A program made the position numbers and the translations under genes. Positions 26,195 through 34,208 of a stretch of 64,000 nucleotides of DNA are shown here, piece by piece. Source of the DNA: Chitinophaga parva. GTDB lineage: Bacteria; Bacteroidota; Bacteroidia; Chitinophagales; Chitinophagaceae. Location: the NCBI RefSeq assembly GCF_003071345.1, contig NZ_QCYK01000002.1, positions 1,116,001 through 1,180,000 on the forward strand, written 5' to 3'. Within the stretch, counting starts at the first letter, position 1. Each line of letters begins with the position of its first letter. The notes beneath the pieces were generated by a model that saw only the letters and a list, made by a program, of their open reading frames with translations, was not told the origin of the DNA and made no database searches.

Positions 26195-26884
26195 TCAGTG
26201 CTGGCCCGCCGGTGCGCGCAGCCGCCAGAAGGGGAGCTCGCGGCGGGTGCGGAAGCCCAGCCGTTCATAAATGCCAATGGCCCTTGCATTGGTGCCTACC
26301 ACGTGCAGTGCAGGGGTAAAACCATCTTTGATAACATCGCGGCACACGGCCGCCACCAGTTGATGCGCGTACCCCCTGCCGGTATAGTCCGGGTGGGTGC
26401 ATACGGCGCTTACCTCTGTGAAAGCCGGCAGTGCCATGCGCTCCCCGGCAATGGCCACCAGCCTGCCCTTATCTTTAATGCCAAAATAACGGCCCAGGGC
26501 CGGTGTGTTTTCCAGGAAATAGCCGGGTTGCACCAGGTGCGTAAGCGCCTGCATGTCTGCATAGTCTGATGGGCCGAGCAGTTCAATAGGATGGGTAATG
26601 ACAGGATAAGTGGGTTGCTCACAGACCATCTGTGCACAGCTCATTCTCTGTTCCAGTTGCCATCCCGGTGCCAGTGCAGGCATGGGGCCTACTGCGTAAA
26701 CAATGGCATGGCCGCCCACCCAGGGGGCAATGTCAGCAAGCGGTTGCGTGCTTGTGGTGTCAAATCCCAGGAAAGGTAAAGTGGTAGTGTTATAGCGTTT
26801 TACGGTGTGGGTGCCTTCAGCAAATGCGGCATGCCGGCCCTGGAGGGCCGCCCATACCGGGTTATCCAGTTGATCTTGTTCCAT
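26195..26884 (-). CDS. GNAT-family N-acetyltransferase
   Basis: 229 residues. The C-terminal half holds the GNAT fold: VAIAGERMALPAFTEVSAVC, then acetyl-CoA loop HPDYTGRGYAHQLV, and NARAIGIYERLGFRTRREL. It resembles the FR47-like subgroup. The acceptor is unknown. A TACATTTG -7 box (26890-26897, minus strand) stands five bases before the ATG, suggesting a leaderless transcript. It is divergent from the DUF488 gene. Confidence 0.87.
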   Translation of the reverse strand: MEQDQLDNPVWAALQGRHAAFAEGTHTVKRYNTTTLPFLGFDTTSTQPLADIAPWVGGHAIVYAVGPMPALAPGWQLEQRMSCAQMVCEQPTYPVITHPIELLGPSDYADMQALTHLVQPGYFLENTPALGRYFGIKDKGRLVAIAGERMALPAFTEVSAVCTHPDYTGRGYAHQLVAAVCRDVIKDGFTPALHVVGTNARAIGIYERLGFRTRRELPFWRLRAPAGQH

Positions 26885-26986
26885 ACATTCAAATGTAGCG
26901 CAATGCAGGGGGAAACAGCGCAGGCATTTTTATGTGCGGGAATAGTGGTAATTTCTGTGTTATTTAAACGGGAACAAGCACAATTT

Positions 26987-27346
26987 ATGAAACCACAGTT
27001 CTATTTGAAACGCGCATATGAACCGGCTGCAAAGGAAGACGGTTACCGGGTATTGGTAGACCGGCTCTGGCCCCGCGGGATCTCCAAGGAGGAGGCAAAG
27101 ATAGATGAATGGGCAAAGGACCTGGCGCCTACCGGGGCACTGCGGAAATGGTATGATCATGATCCTGCCCGCTGGGACGAATTCCGTAAAAAATATGAAG
27201 CAGAATTGAAGGTCAATGAAGCCTTGCACCCGTTTATGGAAGCGCATGCAAGGCAGCATATCTTTACGTTAGTGTATGCTGCGAAGGAAGAGGCGTTATC
27301 AAATGCGGTGGTATTGAAAGCGTGGCTGGAAAAGCATTGGAAATGA
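26987..27346 (+). CDS. DUF488 family protein
   Basis: 119 residues from ATG 26987 (MKPQFYLKRAYEPAAK). The frame is open upstream to 26807 but the conserved start is here. Family pattern: YRVLVDRLWPRGISKEEAKIDEW, LAPTGALRKWYDHDPARWDEF, FTLVYAAKEE. Members are small cytoplasmic proteins of unknown function, sometimes with an iron-sulphur or nucleotide role proposed. Single gene. Confidence 0.88.
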   Translation: MKPQFYLKRAYEPAAKEDGYRVLVDRLWPRGISKEEAKIDEWAKDLAPTGALRKWYDHDPARWDEFRKKYEAELKVNEALHPFMEAHARQHIFTLVYAAKEEALSNAVVLKAWLEKHWK

Positions 27347-27354
27347 ACAGAAAG

Positions 27355-27381
27355 TAAAAACCGCCAGGTTATCCCTGGCGG
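27355..27381 (-). terminator. Minus-strand terminator
   Basis: CCGCCAGG (27361-27368) and CCTGGCGG (27374-27381) make a perfect 8-base stem; on the minus strand it is followed by TTTTT. It points left, so it serves a minus-strand transcript, probably the fragment at 27369-27599. Confidence 0.65.
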
Positions 27382-27599
27382 CTTGCGAATATTAATGGGT
27401 ATACAATTATCTGTAAGGCGCTAAGATGGCTTCCCATTCTTGGGCCATTTTTCTTTTCTGTGCATAACACCGGCCCAAATAAAGATGCTACAATATAAGA
27501 CGGGTTGAGAATAATGACGTCCCTGGTTTTTATATCAGGAAATACTTCATCTGCACAAACAGTAAGCGCCGGTTTTTTTATTATCCTTGCTCTTAATGT
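27369..27599 (-). other. Open reading remnant of 77 codons, unassigned
   Basis: On the minus strand a frame without ATG runs from 27599 to a stop at 27369-27371, inside the terminator stem. It reads partly as ALTVCADEVFPDIKTRD and NPSYIVASLFGPVL, which has protein-like character. It begins right after a stop codon, so it may be the 3' part of a lost gene that kept its terminator. I cannot assign a family. Otherwise 27347-27675 looks empty. Confidence 0.25.
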
Positions 27600-27675
27600 T
27601 CATCCCAACTAAGGTACAACTTTTCCGGTGTTCATGGTTGTATTTTTTGCCTTAAGAAATAGTTGGAATCCTACA

Positions 27676-27704
27676 CAAAAAAAGTAACGCACTGCTGCCA
27701 GTGC
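27676..27704 (-). terminator. Probable terminator of the Rrf2 gene
   Basis: GCACTG (27689-27694), loop CTGC, CAGTGC (27699-27704); on the minus strand it is followed closely by GTTACTTTTTTTG. It lies about 190 bases beyond the Rrf2 stop. Confidence 0.55.
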
Positions 27705-27892
27705 ACCATGGGGCAGGGCCCGTTGGGAACAGTGGTATTTGGCAACAGCAATCTTTCCTCCCGCTGCGGGCCTCCGTTTCCCATTGCAGGATGTAGGAAA
27801 CCTTTAGCAGTTGATCAATATCTGCCATGCCCCAGGCCCCTTTGTTGTAGGCCCTTTACAGGTCATTTTATTTTTTATTTGAGCAAAAGATT

Positions 27893-28327
27893 TTATCGGC
27901 GTTTCAGGAAGGTGAGGCGCTGGTCCAGCGATTCCTGGAGATCGCCCAGGCGGTTGTTTTGCAGCAACTGGGAAATGCCCTTGCGGATATCTACGAACTG
28001 GTGGTGCAGGGGGCAGGGATGCTTGTCGGAGCATTGTTTCAATCCCAGCCCGCAGGCAGAGAAAATGTTATCTCCATCCACCGCTTTCACAATATCAGCC
28101 AGTGATACATTGCGCCCTTTTGTGTCCAGGAAAAAGCCACCATTGGGGCCTTTTACAGAATCGACCAGTTTTTTGCGGCCCAGGTCCTGCAGGATCTTTG
28201 CAATGAAATGTTCCGGAGAGTCTATCCCATTCGCAATCTCCCGGATGCCTACACGGCTGCCGTCCTTTGTTTTTTGTGCAATGAAGATCATGGCACGAAT
28301 GGCATATTCACAAGTCTTCGAAAACAT
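27893..28327 (-). CDS. Rrf2-family Fe-S regulator, NsrR-like
   Basis: 144 residues: winged helix (YAIRAMIFIAQ, VGIREIANGIDSPEHFIAKIL) and a wing with KGPNGGFFL. Cysteines at 92, 99 and 105 (ACGLGLKQCSDKHPCPLH) match the three-Cys cluster site of Rrf2 sensors such as NsrR and IscR. It lies downstream of two group III truncated globin genes on the same strand, so nitric oxide is the likely signal. A 12-base palindrome overlaps its promoter region. Confidence 0.88.
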   Translation of the reverse strand: MFSKTCEYAIRAMIFIAQKTKDGSRVGIREIANGIDSPEHFIAKILQDLGRKKLVDSVKGPNGGFFLDTKGRNVSLADIVKAVDGDNIFSACGLGLKQCSDKHPCPLHHQFVDIRKGISQLLQNNRLGDLQESLDQRLTFLKRR

Positions 28328-28341
28328 GATCTAAGAATTTG

Positions 28342-28353
28342 CTTTGGCCAAAG
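28342..28353. promoter_or_regulatory. Palindrome CTTTGGCCAAAG upstream of the Rrf2 gene
   Basis: A perfect 12-base palindrome 15 bases before the Rrf2 ATG at 28327. On the minus strand the neighbouring CATCTTTGG resembles a -7 box, so a bound protein would cover it. It suggests autoregulation. Confidence 0.4.
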
Positions 28354-28422
28354 ATGCACCCTCCCGGCTATCATGCCGCGCCAGAACAGGAAAGCAGCAC
28401 GGCCACTGGTTTATAAAGGGGG

Positions 28423-28788
28423 TCATTGTAAAGGAATTTGCTTCATGACCTTCATAAGGTTGGCAATGTTTTGTGCCCTTTGTTTGGCATCCGTAGCGGT
28501 AGGGCCGCTGAAATGTTCGTCCACTGTGGATTTGAACAAGGTAAGCCAGACATCAAAATGCTCCTTTTTAAGCGGCATGGGCATATGTTTAGACATCGGG
28601 TCGCCCGGGTAGCGGCGGGAATACAACAACAGGGTGCTCCAGAAATCACACATGATGCCCAGGTGGTGGCCCCAGTTGCCGTTGATCACCTTTTCAAATA
28701 CGGGCCCCAGCAGGGCATCCTTTCTCACCTTGCCATAGAACTGGTGCACCAGCGTTGTAATATCTTCTTCTGTCAGAATATCCTGCAT
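28423..28788 (-). CDS. Group III truncated haemoglobin
   Basis: 121 residues, globin fold. LVHQFYGKVRKDALLGPVF is the usual start of group III, and KKEHFDVW holds the proximal haem His77 with Trp81. These globins bind oxygen and nitric oxide and are linked to NO detoxification. It is a paralogue of the gene 32 bases upstream and shares its overall layout. The Rrf2 regulator gene follows on the same strand. Confidence 0.9.
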   Translation of the reverse strand: MQDILTEEDITTLVHQFYGKVRKDALLGPVFEKVINGNWGHHLGIMCDFWSTLLLYSRRYPGDPMSKHMPMPLKKEHFDVWLTLFKSTVDEHFSGPTATDAKQRAQNIANLMKVMKQIPLQ

Positions 28789-28820
28789 ATGTTTATCGGT
28801 GGGTGTAGCAAATACGAATG

Positions 28821-29219
28821 CTATGATTTGAAAACGGTGTCTTGGGGGCGGATGTTCATGCGCGCCTGGAAAGTGGCGGCAATGCCGTGTGCCTTGCGCC
28901 GTACGTCATCGGTAACCGGGCCTGCAAAACGCTCATCCAGCGTGGCAGAAAAGAGTTGCAGCCAGCGGTTGAAGTGTTCACCTTCCAGGGGCAGGGTCAC
29001 GTGCCTGGAAAAGGGATTGCCCTGGTAGTCACGCACGCCAAAAATGGCCATGTTCCAGAAGTTGTACATCGTTTCCAGATGTGCATCCCAGGTATCGTGT
29101 ATGCGCGAGGCAAACACCGGCGCCAGTAAGGCATCTTCCCGCACTTTAGCGTAGAAGTTATCCACCAGCCACACAATGTCCTCCCGTCCTTCAATATCTT
29201 TTAACATGTGCATATCCAT
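28821..29219 (-). CDS. Group III truncated haemoglobin
   Basis: 132 residues (ATG 29219, with further ATG codons at 3 and 5). WLVDNFYAKVREDALLAPVF and EGEHFNRW with proximal His82 and Trp86 mark group III. It leads the unit globin-globin-Rrf2. About 130 bases upstream is a strong inverted repeat with a -7 box in its centre. Two globins side by side suggest different partners or haem ligands rather than simple redundancy. Confidence 0.9.
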   Translation of the reverse strand: MDMHMLKDIEGREDIVWLVDNFYAKVREDALLAPVFASRIHDTWDAHLETMYNFWNMAIFGVRDYQGNPFSRHVTLPLEGEHFNRWLQLFSATLDERFAGPVTDDVRRKAHGIAATFQARMNIRPQDTVFKS

Positions 29220-29343
29220 ACGATTTATCGCCTGCTCCTGTAAGAGGCAAAGGGCCCCTTTTTTCTACCCGTCAGCGGGCCTCAAAAAATAACGCTGCCA
29301 GCAGCAGGGGCTCTTTGATGAAACAAAGCTAAATACATTTTCT

Positions 29344-29369
29344 AATAAAAGACAAAATTATCTTTTATT
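29344..29369 (-). promoter_or_regulatory. Inverted repeat over the globin -7 box
   Basis: AATAAAAGA (29344-29352), 8 bases, TCTTTTATT (29361-29369). The spacer reads TAATTTTG on the minus strand, a perfect TAnnTTTG box. This is the likely promoter of the globin unit with an operator wrapped around it. No good -33 element is visible, as in activator-dependent or repressed promoters. Confidence 0.55.
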
Positions 29370-29384
29370 ATTTTGAGGTAGAGG

Positions 29385-29576
29385 AGCCAAGCGGGTCGAA
29401 AGCCGCGTTACTGGGTATTTGCCAGCAGAGAGCATGCAGTTTATTTTCAGGGTAAGGAGGAATTGGGTGCCGCCGCGTTACTGCGCATTTGCCAGCAGGG
29501 AGCATGAGGTCATTTTCAGGGTAAGGAGTGAATAGGGCGAAAGTGGGCTACTCCGCATTTACCAGCCGCGCAAATG
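29385..29576. repeat. Three degenerate 70-bp tandem units
   Basis: GCCGCGTTACTG occurs at 29402 and 29472, each followed by ATTTGCCAGCAG and GAGCATG and ended by TTTTCAGGGTAAGGAG. A third, weaker unit with CTACTCCGCATTTACCAG lies 70 bases on, at 29548, and is the 3' end of the thioredoxin-fold gene. The first two therefore look like duplicated and degraded copies of that gene end. The rest of 29220-29547 holds only the globin promoter. Confidence 0.65.
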
Positions 29577-29991
29577 CACCTGCTCCTGTTTTTATAAACG
29601 CCCTGGGCCCGCGGTAGCCTGCCTCATAGATCATGGTAGTGCCCGTTTTGTTGAGGTAAATGAGGGAAGGGTAACCCTGGATGCCAAAATCCTGTGCCAG
29701 TTGGGCGCCTTCACCTTGCTCCCCATCCAGCGACAGGCAGATGAAATGTGCATCGTAGTAAATACCCACTTTTTTATTGGTGAATACGACAGACTCCAGC
29801 AGGGTGCAAGGTGCACACCAGGTGGCATAGATGTTTATGAAAACAGGTTTGTGCTCCGCCTGGGCTTTTTGCAGGGCCGCCTGGTAACTGCCCGTAAAGA
29901 AGTGAATGCCTTTTACCGGTTCAGGGCTTTGTGCCCTGGTAATGGTAATGAACACCCCGAAACTCATTATTAAGATCGCCAGCCGTTTCAT
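29548..29991 (-). CDS. Exported thioredoxin-fold protein
   Basis: 147 residues from ATG 29991 (MKRLAILIMSFGVFITITRAQ), giving a signal peptide; an earlier start is five codons upstream. FINIYATWCAPCTLLESVVF is the redox CxxC motif (CAPC), and GIQGYPSLIYL has the cis-proline. It resembles DsbD-gamma/TlpA-like periplasmic reductases. It follows the YjbQ gene with only two bases between them, so the two are one transcript. Its 3' end is one unit of a 70-bp tandem repeat. Confidence 0.85.
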   Translation of the reverse strand: MKRLAILIMSFGVFITITRAQSPEPVKGIHFFTGSYQAALQKAQAEHKPVFINIYATWCAPCTLLESVVFTNKKVGIYYDAHFICLSLDGEQGEGAQLAQDFGIQGYPSLIYLNKTGTTMIYEAGYRGPRAFIKTGAGAFARLVNAE

Positions 29992-29993
29992 CG

Positions 29994-30416
29994 CTACATG
30001 CCCCATACGGTGATGATCAATTCACGGGGACCGCCATCGTTGCGGTGTTCGCAAAGGTAAATGCCCTGCCAGGTGCCCAGTCCCAGGCGCCCCTGCACAA
30101 TGGGGATCATCACGGAACTGCCCAGCAGCGAGGCTTTCAGGTGGGCGGGCATGTCGTCCGGCCCTTCATCATCGTGTAAATACTGGGGATCATTTTCAGG
30201 GACGGCTTTGCTGAAATACATCTCGAAATCCTTGCGCACGGTAGGGTCTGCATTCTCGTTGATGGTCAGGGAAGCGGAAGTATGACGGATAAATACCTGG
30301 CACATGCCGGTCTGCACATCGGCGTATTGCGACAGCACCTGGCGCACCTCCTGGGTAATGAGGTGAAAGCCCCGCGGTTTCTGCGGAAGCCGTACGCCGT
30401 GTTGATGGATCTTCAT
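29994..30416 (-). CDS. YjbQ/UPF0047 family protein
   Basis: 140 residues from ATG 30416 (MKIHQHGVRLPQKPRG); a TTG five codons earlier is also in frame. Family hallmarks: FIRHTSASLTINENADPTV, HLKASLLGSSVMIPI, GTWQGIYLCEHRN. Members were described as having weak thiamine-phosphate-synthase-like activity and may be unspecific hydrolases. The true role is unknown. It is followed directly by the thioredoxin-fold gene. Confidence 0.9.
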   Translation of the reverse strand: MKIHQHGVRLPQKPRGFHLITQEVRQVLSQYADVQTGMCQVFIRHTSASLTINENADPTVRKDFEMYFSKAVPENDPQYLHDDEGPDDMPAHLKASLLGSSVMIPIVQGRLGLGTWQGIYLCEHRNDGGPRELIITVWGM

Positions 30417-30505
30417 GTGTGTAAAATACAAAAGTCTTCCCGATGTGCGGGGAGACTTTGTATTTATTTAACAGCAGCGCAATGCCTGTGCCTGGCACGT
30501 GCTGC

Positions 30506-31246
30506 TTACCCCAGCAGCATGCCCCCATCCATGATAAACTCAGATCCTGTAATAAAGCTGGCACTGTCACCAGCCAGGTGCACCACCATCCGGCCCACAT
30601 CTGCTGCTTTGCCAATGCGGCGCAGGGGCAGCCTTTCCAGCAGCCAGTTATGCACGGCATCCAGCTCCGTTCCAGATAACGTTTTTTTCATGATCTCTGT
30701 TTCCGTGGGGCCGGGACTTACACTGTTTACCCGGATATTGCGGGGCGCCAGTTCCAGTGCGGCGGTGCGCATTACCGCGTTCAGTGCTGCTTTGCTGGCG
30801 GAATAAACGGAAGAACCCACTATCTGTAGTTGTGCTGCATTGGAAGAGAGGAAGATCACCGACGCGCCATCATTAAGCAGGGGAATGAATTTGCTTAACG
30901 TAAAATAGGCCCCACGGAAATTGATGTCCATAATGCCGTCAAACTGCGCTTCCGTGGCTGCTTCCACCTGGAATTTGTCTATCACGCCGGCATTGATAAA
31001 GAGGATATCCACTTTGCCAAACTGCGCCTTTACCTGGACGGCCAGCTTTTCTATGTCCGCCACTTTTCCCTGGTCTGCTACCAGGCCCGTAACCCCCAGC
31101 TCCTGTGCTGCCTGCGCTATTGCTTCCTGGCGGCGGCCGGTGATGACCACCTGTGCGCCTTCTGCCTTCAACTCCTTTGCAGTGGCGTATCCTATGCCAC
31201 TGTTGCCGCCTGTGATCACGGCCACTTTGCCTTTTAACATTTCCAT
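30506..31246 (-). CDS. Short-chain dehydrogenase/reductase (SDR)
   Basis: 246 residues: ITGGNSGIGYATAKEL, INAG (first Asn replaced by Ile relative to NNAG), FLSSNAA, catalytic YSASK, SPGPTETEI and a late MDGGMLLG. It is divergent from an HxlR-type regulator gene, with a symmetric pair of -7 boxes and a second palindrome between them. It is therefore likely repressed by that regulator and induced by an electrophile or quinone. The substrate is unknown. Confidence 0.9.
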   Translation of the reverse strand: MEMLKGKVAVITGGNSGIGYATAKELKAEGAQVVITGRRQEAIAQAAQELGVTGLVADQGKVADIEKLAVQVKAQFGKVDILFINAGVIDKFQVEAATEAQFDGIMDINFRGAYFTLSKFIPLLNDGASVIFLSSNAAQLQIVGSSVYSASKAALNAVMRTAALELAPRNIRVNSVSPGPTETEIMKKTLSGTELDAVHNWLLERLPLRRIGKAADVGRMVVHLAGDSASFITGSEFIMDGGMLLG

Positions 31247-31270
31247 AGCTGTTGATTTTTATGTTGCCAG

Positions 31271-31324
31271 CAAAGTTATTGATCGATTTGGTATAACTTT
31301 GATATTGGTATACCTGAGTATACC
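31271..31324. promoter_or_regulatory. Divergent mirror-image promoters and HxlR operator
   Basis: CAAAGTTAT (31271-31279) and ATAACTTTG (31293-31301) form a 9-base inverted repeat. Each arm contains TAACTTTG, a -7 box, one facing each gene. To its right GGTATAC-CTGA-GTATACC (31307-31324) is a perfect palindrome 14 bases before the HxlR start, a good operator candidate. Confidence 0.6.
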
Positions 31325-31338
31325 AGTACAACAAAGAC

Positions 31339-31692
31339 ATGGATAAGTCAATCTCATTGCCGTTTCGCGACGCAGCCAAGGAAATGCAGGCCTTACAGGA
31401 TACTATTTACGTACTGGGCGGAAAGTGGAGGATTCCCATCATCAATGCCATCTGCAATGGCAACAAGCGGTTTAAGGAAATAGAACGGGCCATCCCCGGT
31501 ATCACTACCCGCATGCTTTCGCGGGAGTTGAAGGATATGGAGCTGAACAAGATCATTACCCGCAAAGTGTACGCAGAAACCCCCGTGCTTATTGAATATG
31601 AGTCCACTGACTACTGCCTCACCTTTGCCCCCATTATTTCTGCGATGATCGAATGGGGGGCTAATCACAAAAGGAAACTAAGGGGAAAATAA
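31339..31692 (+). CDS. HxlR-family transcriptional regulator
   Basis: 117 residues. DTIYVLGGKWRIPIINAI, then KRFKEIERAIPGITTRMLS (recognition helix) and the wing region; the C-terminal helix forms the dimer. One cysteine lies in ICNGN and another in DYCLTF. HxlR proteins usually repress detoxification genes and respond to aldehydes, quinones or disulphide stress. It is divergent from an SDR gene and has a palindrome just upstream, so autoregulation and control of the SDR are likely. Confidence 0.92.
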   Translation: MDKSISLPFRDAAKEMQALQDTIYVLGGKWRIPIINAICNGNKRFKEIERAIPGITTRMLSRELKDMELNKIITRKVYAETPVLIEYESTDYCLTFAPIISAMIEWGANHKRKLRGK

Positions 31693-31762
31693 ACCGGGCC
31701 AGCAGTGTCTGCATTGGTACGGGCATGCCGTTTGAGCCATCAGCATGGAATAAATGCATATT

Positions 31763-32596
31763 ATGGCAACAGCAACAAAAACCCGGGCCACCCGGAAAAC
31801 CGCCAGCAGCAATAAGCCACAGCGCGCCGGGAAAGAGACCGCACCTTTGACCAGGAGACTTACTCCCGCAAAACGTGCTGCAAAGAAGGCTACAACCCCT
31901 GCAAAGCCAGCTGCGAAACCCACCGCCAAGAAGGCCACCAAAACCACTGGCAGGAAGGTTGTTACCGGTTACGATAAGTTCAAGGAATACAAAGGCCAGG
32001 TATATACCGGCATGCAGATTGGCCACAGCCACAAATGGTACTATGATAAAGGCATCTGGAAAGAAACCAAGGTAACACCGGAGCGCTGGGAAATCAGTTA
32101 CGCGGTGACCAAGCGCCGCGCCGGCCATGCGCCGGAGGGCAGTGGAGTACCTGTAGGTACGGGGTATCACTGGTTCATCCTCTCCCACCAATACGTAGAA
32201 AAACTCAACGCAGACGATTACACCACCTCCATGGTGGGCCTCAAGTTCAAGCTGGCCCACAAGCGTGCCGGCAAGGCTTCCTGGAGTGCATCTGACAAGG
32301 CCCAGCGCCAGCACCTCATTGGCATTCTGCAGGGACTGATCACGGAACTGGAGCAGGAACCGGAAAAAACGGTACCTATTCCCTTGGCGTTCTCTTACCG
32401 TAATAAGGACTACGAAGGTGTGGCCATCCCGGTCATGTCCAGCTGTGCGCATGGTGTATGCCAGCAACTGGACATCACCCTGAATCATGAGCATGTGGGT
32501 GTACTGCGCTGCACGCCCAAAGGCTGGCGCATTACAGGAGTGCCACAGGGATTGGTAAATGTAATTGGTAACCTGGTATTTGAATGGTATGAGTAG
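31763..32596 (+). CDS. Protein with histone H1-like tail and unknown C-terminal domain
   Basis: 277 residues from ATG 31763; a start three codons earlier is possible. Residues 1-70 are rich in Lys, Ala, Pro and Thr with AKKATTPAKPAAKPTAKKAT, like bacterial H1/Hc1 proteins. The remaining 200 residues are a folded-looking domain starting YDKFKEYKGQVYTGMQIGHSHKW-type sequence, with GTGYHWFILS and CAHGVCQQLDI. I do not recognise this domain. The tail suggests DNA or nucleoid association. A long frame on the other strand is a shadow. Confidence 0.65.
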   Translation: MATATKTRATRKTASSNKPQRAGKETAPLTRRLTPAKRAAKKATTPAKPAAKPTAKKATKTTGRKVVTGYDKFKEYKGQVYTGMQIGHSHKWYYDKGIWKETKVTPERWEISYAVTKRRAGHAPEGSGVPVGTGYHWFILSHQYVEKLNADDYTTSMVGLKFKLAHKRAGKASWSASDKAQRQHLIGILQGLITELEQEPEKTVPIPLAFSYRNKDYEGVAIPVMSSCAHGVCQQLDITLNHEHVGVLRCTPKGWRITGVPQGLVNVIGNLVFEWYE

Positions 32597-32623
32597 GAGG
32601 GGGTAACAATGCGCTCCACATCC

Positions 32624-33223
32624 TTATCGCCTGATCCACATCTTCAGCAGCTGGTCGTCTGAAATGTCTACCAGGTGATAGCTTTGCGGGATCTCATCTT
32701 CCAGGCTGTGGAAGCTCACCAGGCGGGTACCACTCTTTGCATTTTCCAATGCTTTGAACAGGTAGTGGGAATAGTAGGTGTAAAGACTCACGGAGTGGGC
32801 AATATCATTGGCGATGGCCCGCTGCTGGTCCAGGTTTTCAAAAAAAGCGTTGTAGAAATAAAAGCCGTCGTAGGCGTTCAGATCCAGCTGAGTGAAATTG
32901 CCATGCAGGAATTCTACATTTTGTACCCCGGTGCTGATCTGCGCGGTTTTGGCCACTTCGTGCAGGGCTTCCCGCTGTTCCACCCCGTAGAAGCGGGCGC
33001 CAGGCTGGTGATAGCCCGCGGCCAGGCAGAATTTACCTACCCCGCTGCCGATGTCCAGGATAGACGCACCGGGTTTGTGGGCCAGGAACTGTGCTGCTTT
33101 CCGGGCTATGGAAAGCGGCGTCCAGTGATGTTTTGAAAGTTCCCGGATACGCTCCGGGTATACAGCATCGAAAGCGGCGTCGCTGCTGAATGCCGCAGGC
33201 TTTACACGTGTATTTGATAGCAT
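32624..33223 (-). CDS. Class I SAM-dependent methyltransferase
   Basis: 199 residues from ATG 33223 (MLSNTRVKPAAF); the frame extends upstream to 33295 with a less likely start. Motif I is SILDIGSGVGKFCLAAG, then FYGVEQREALHE, and LDLNAYDGFYFYNAFFEN. It methylates an unknown small molecule or protein in the cytoplasm. A TATCTTTG box lies at 33327-33334 on the minus strand. It is divergent from the Crp/Fnr gene. Confidence 0.85.
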   Translation of the reverse strand: MLSNTRVKPAAFSSDAAFDAVYPERIRELSKHHWTPLSIARKAAQFLAHKPGASILDIGSGVGKFCLAAGYHQPGARFYGVEQREALHEVAKTAQISTGVQNVEFLHGNFTQLDLNAYDGFYFYNAFFENLDQQRAIANDIAHSVSLYTYYSHYLFKALENAKSGTRLVSFHSLEDEIPQSYHLVDISDDQLLKMWIRR

Positions 33224-33390
33224 AGTCTTAAAGCAAACTTGGATGTGGTGCATCCGTTTTTCCAGGCATTGGGAATAGTAAGCGACCCATGGCATGCTGA
33301 GAAAAAGTCTGATAACTTTTGTGTCTGCAAAGATACTTTTAATGTACCTTCCAGTAGTTGATTTTTGTCAATTTTCTCCCCAAAAACCGG

Positions 33391-34110
33391 ATGATGAGCC
33401 TGGAAGGGTTATTTCCTATCGATAAGTGGGACCTCAGGTCCGGGTCTATCCTGCACCAGCTTCCGGAGGCAGACGAGGAGCGCCTGCGCCTGCACATGAG
33501 TGAGCAGCGCTATGCCAAGGGCGACCTGCTTTTCCGCGAAGGAGGCCTTCCACTGGGCATCTTCTTTATCCGCGAAGGAAGGGTAAAGCGCTTCACAACA
33601 GATCGCGACCAGAAAGAACATATCCTCTATGTGGCCAACAAAGGCGAATTGCTGGGCTACCACGCCGTGCTGGCAGAGGAGCGCTTCCCCGATTCAGCCG
33701 CCGCCCTGGAAGACACCCGGGTGGCCTTCATTCCCCGGGAAGACTTCCTGGCCACCCTGGATACCTCCGCCGTATTATCCCGCCGCCTGTTGCGGGCCTT
33801 CAGCCATGAATACACGGTGCTGACCAACAGTATTTCCATATTTGCCCAGCGTTCTGTGCGGGAGCGCCTGGCTATTACCCTCATTGTATTGCGGGAAAAA
33901 TACAAGGAAAACAGCCACCGTGGCCCCGTAAGCATTAATATTTCCCGGGAGGACCTGGCCAATATGGTGGGCACTGCCAAGGAAAATGTAGTACGCCTGC
34001 TGCGGGAGTTTAAAACCGCCCACATCGTGGAAACCCGGGGACGCACTATCTTCATCACCAACCTGAAAAAACTGATCGACATCTCCACCTTTGGCCCGGA
34101 AGGGATCTGA
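33391..34110 (+). CDS. Crp/Fnr-family regulator with canonical HTH
   Basis: 239 residues from ATG 33391; an in-frame TTG at 33358 adds eleven residues. Cyclic-nucleotide-type beta roll (FREGGLPLGIFFIREGRVKRF) and a full Crp helix-turn-helix (ISREDLANMVGTAKENVVRL). There is no N-terminal Cys cluster, so it is not an FNR oxygen sensor of the classical type. It lies about 1.8 kb upstream of cydAB, which such regulators sometimes control, but no site was identified there. Confidence 0.9.
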   Translation: MMSLEGLFPIDKWDLRSGSILHQLPEADEERLRLHMSEQRYAKGDLLFREGGLPLGIFFIREGRVKRFTTDRDQKEHILYVANKGELLGYHAVLAEERFPDSAAALEDTRVAFIPREDFLATLDTSAVLSRRLLRAFSHEYTVLTNSISIFAQRSVRERLAITLIVLREKYKENSHRGPVSINISREDLANMVGTAKENVVRLLREFKTAHIVETRGRTIFITNLKKLIDISTFGPEGI

Positions 34111-34208
34111 ATTTTCAAAAACTGATCGCATGCCCGCTTTTTTGACGGTATCCGGAGCTCAGCAAGCTGTTCGGCATCCTCTACCCCTGGGCCCGGGCAT
34201 TTGAATTT

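Noticed and set aside
29385..29576. CRISPR array
   Set aside because: The 70-base units are contiguous and degenerate, with no alternating unique spacers, and no cas genes are present.
31661..32494. 277-codon minus-strand frame over the H1-tailed gene
   Set aside because: Gly/Cys/Leu-rich text typical of the complement of Lys/Ala/Pro codons; the plus-strand product is far more protein-like.
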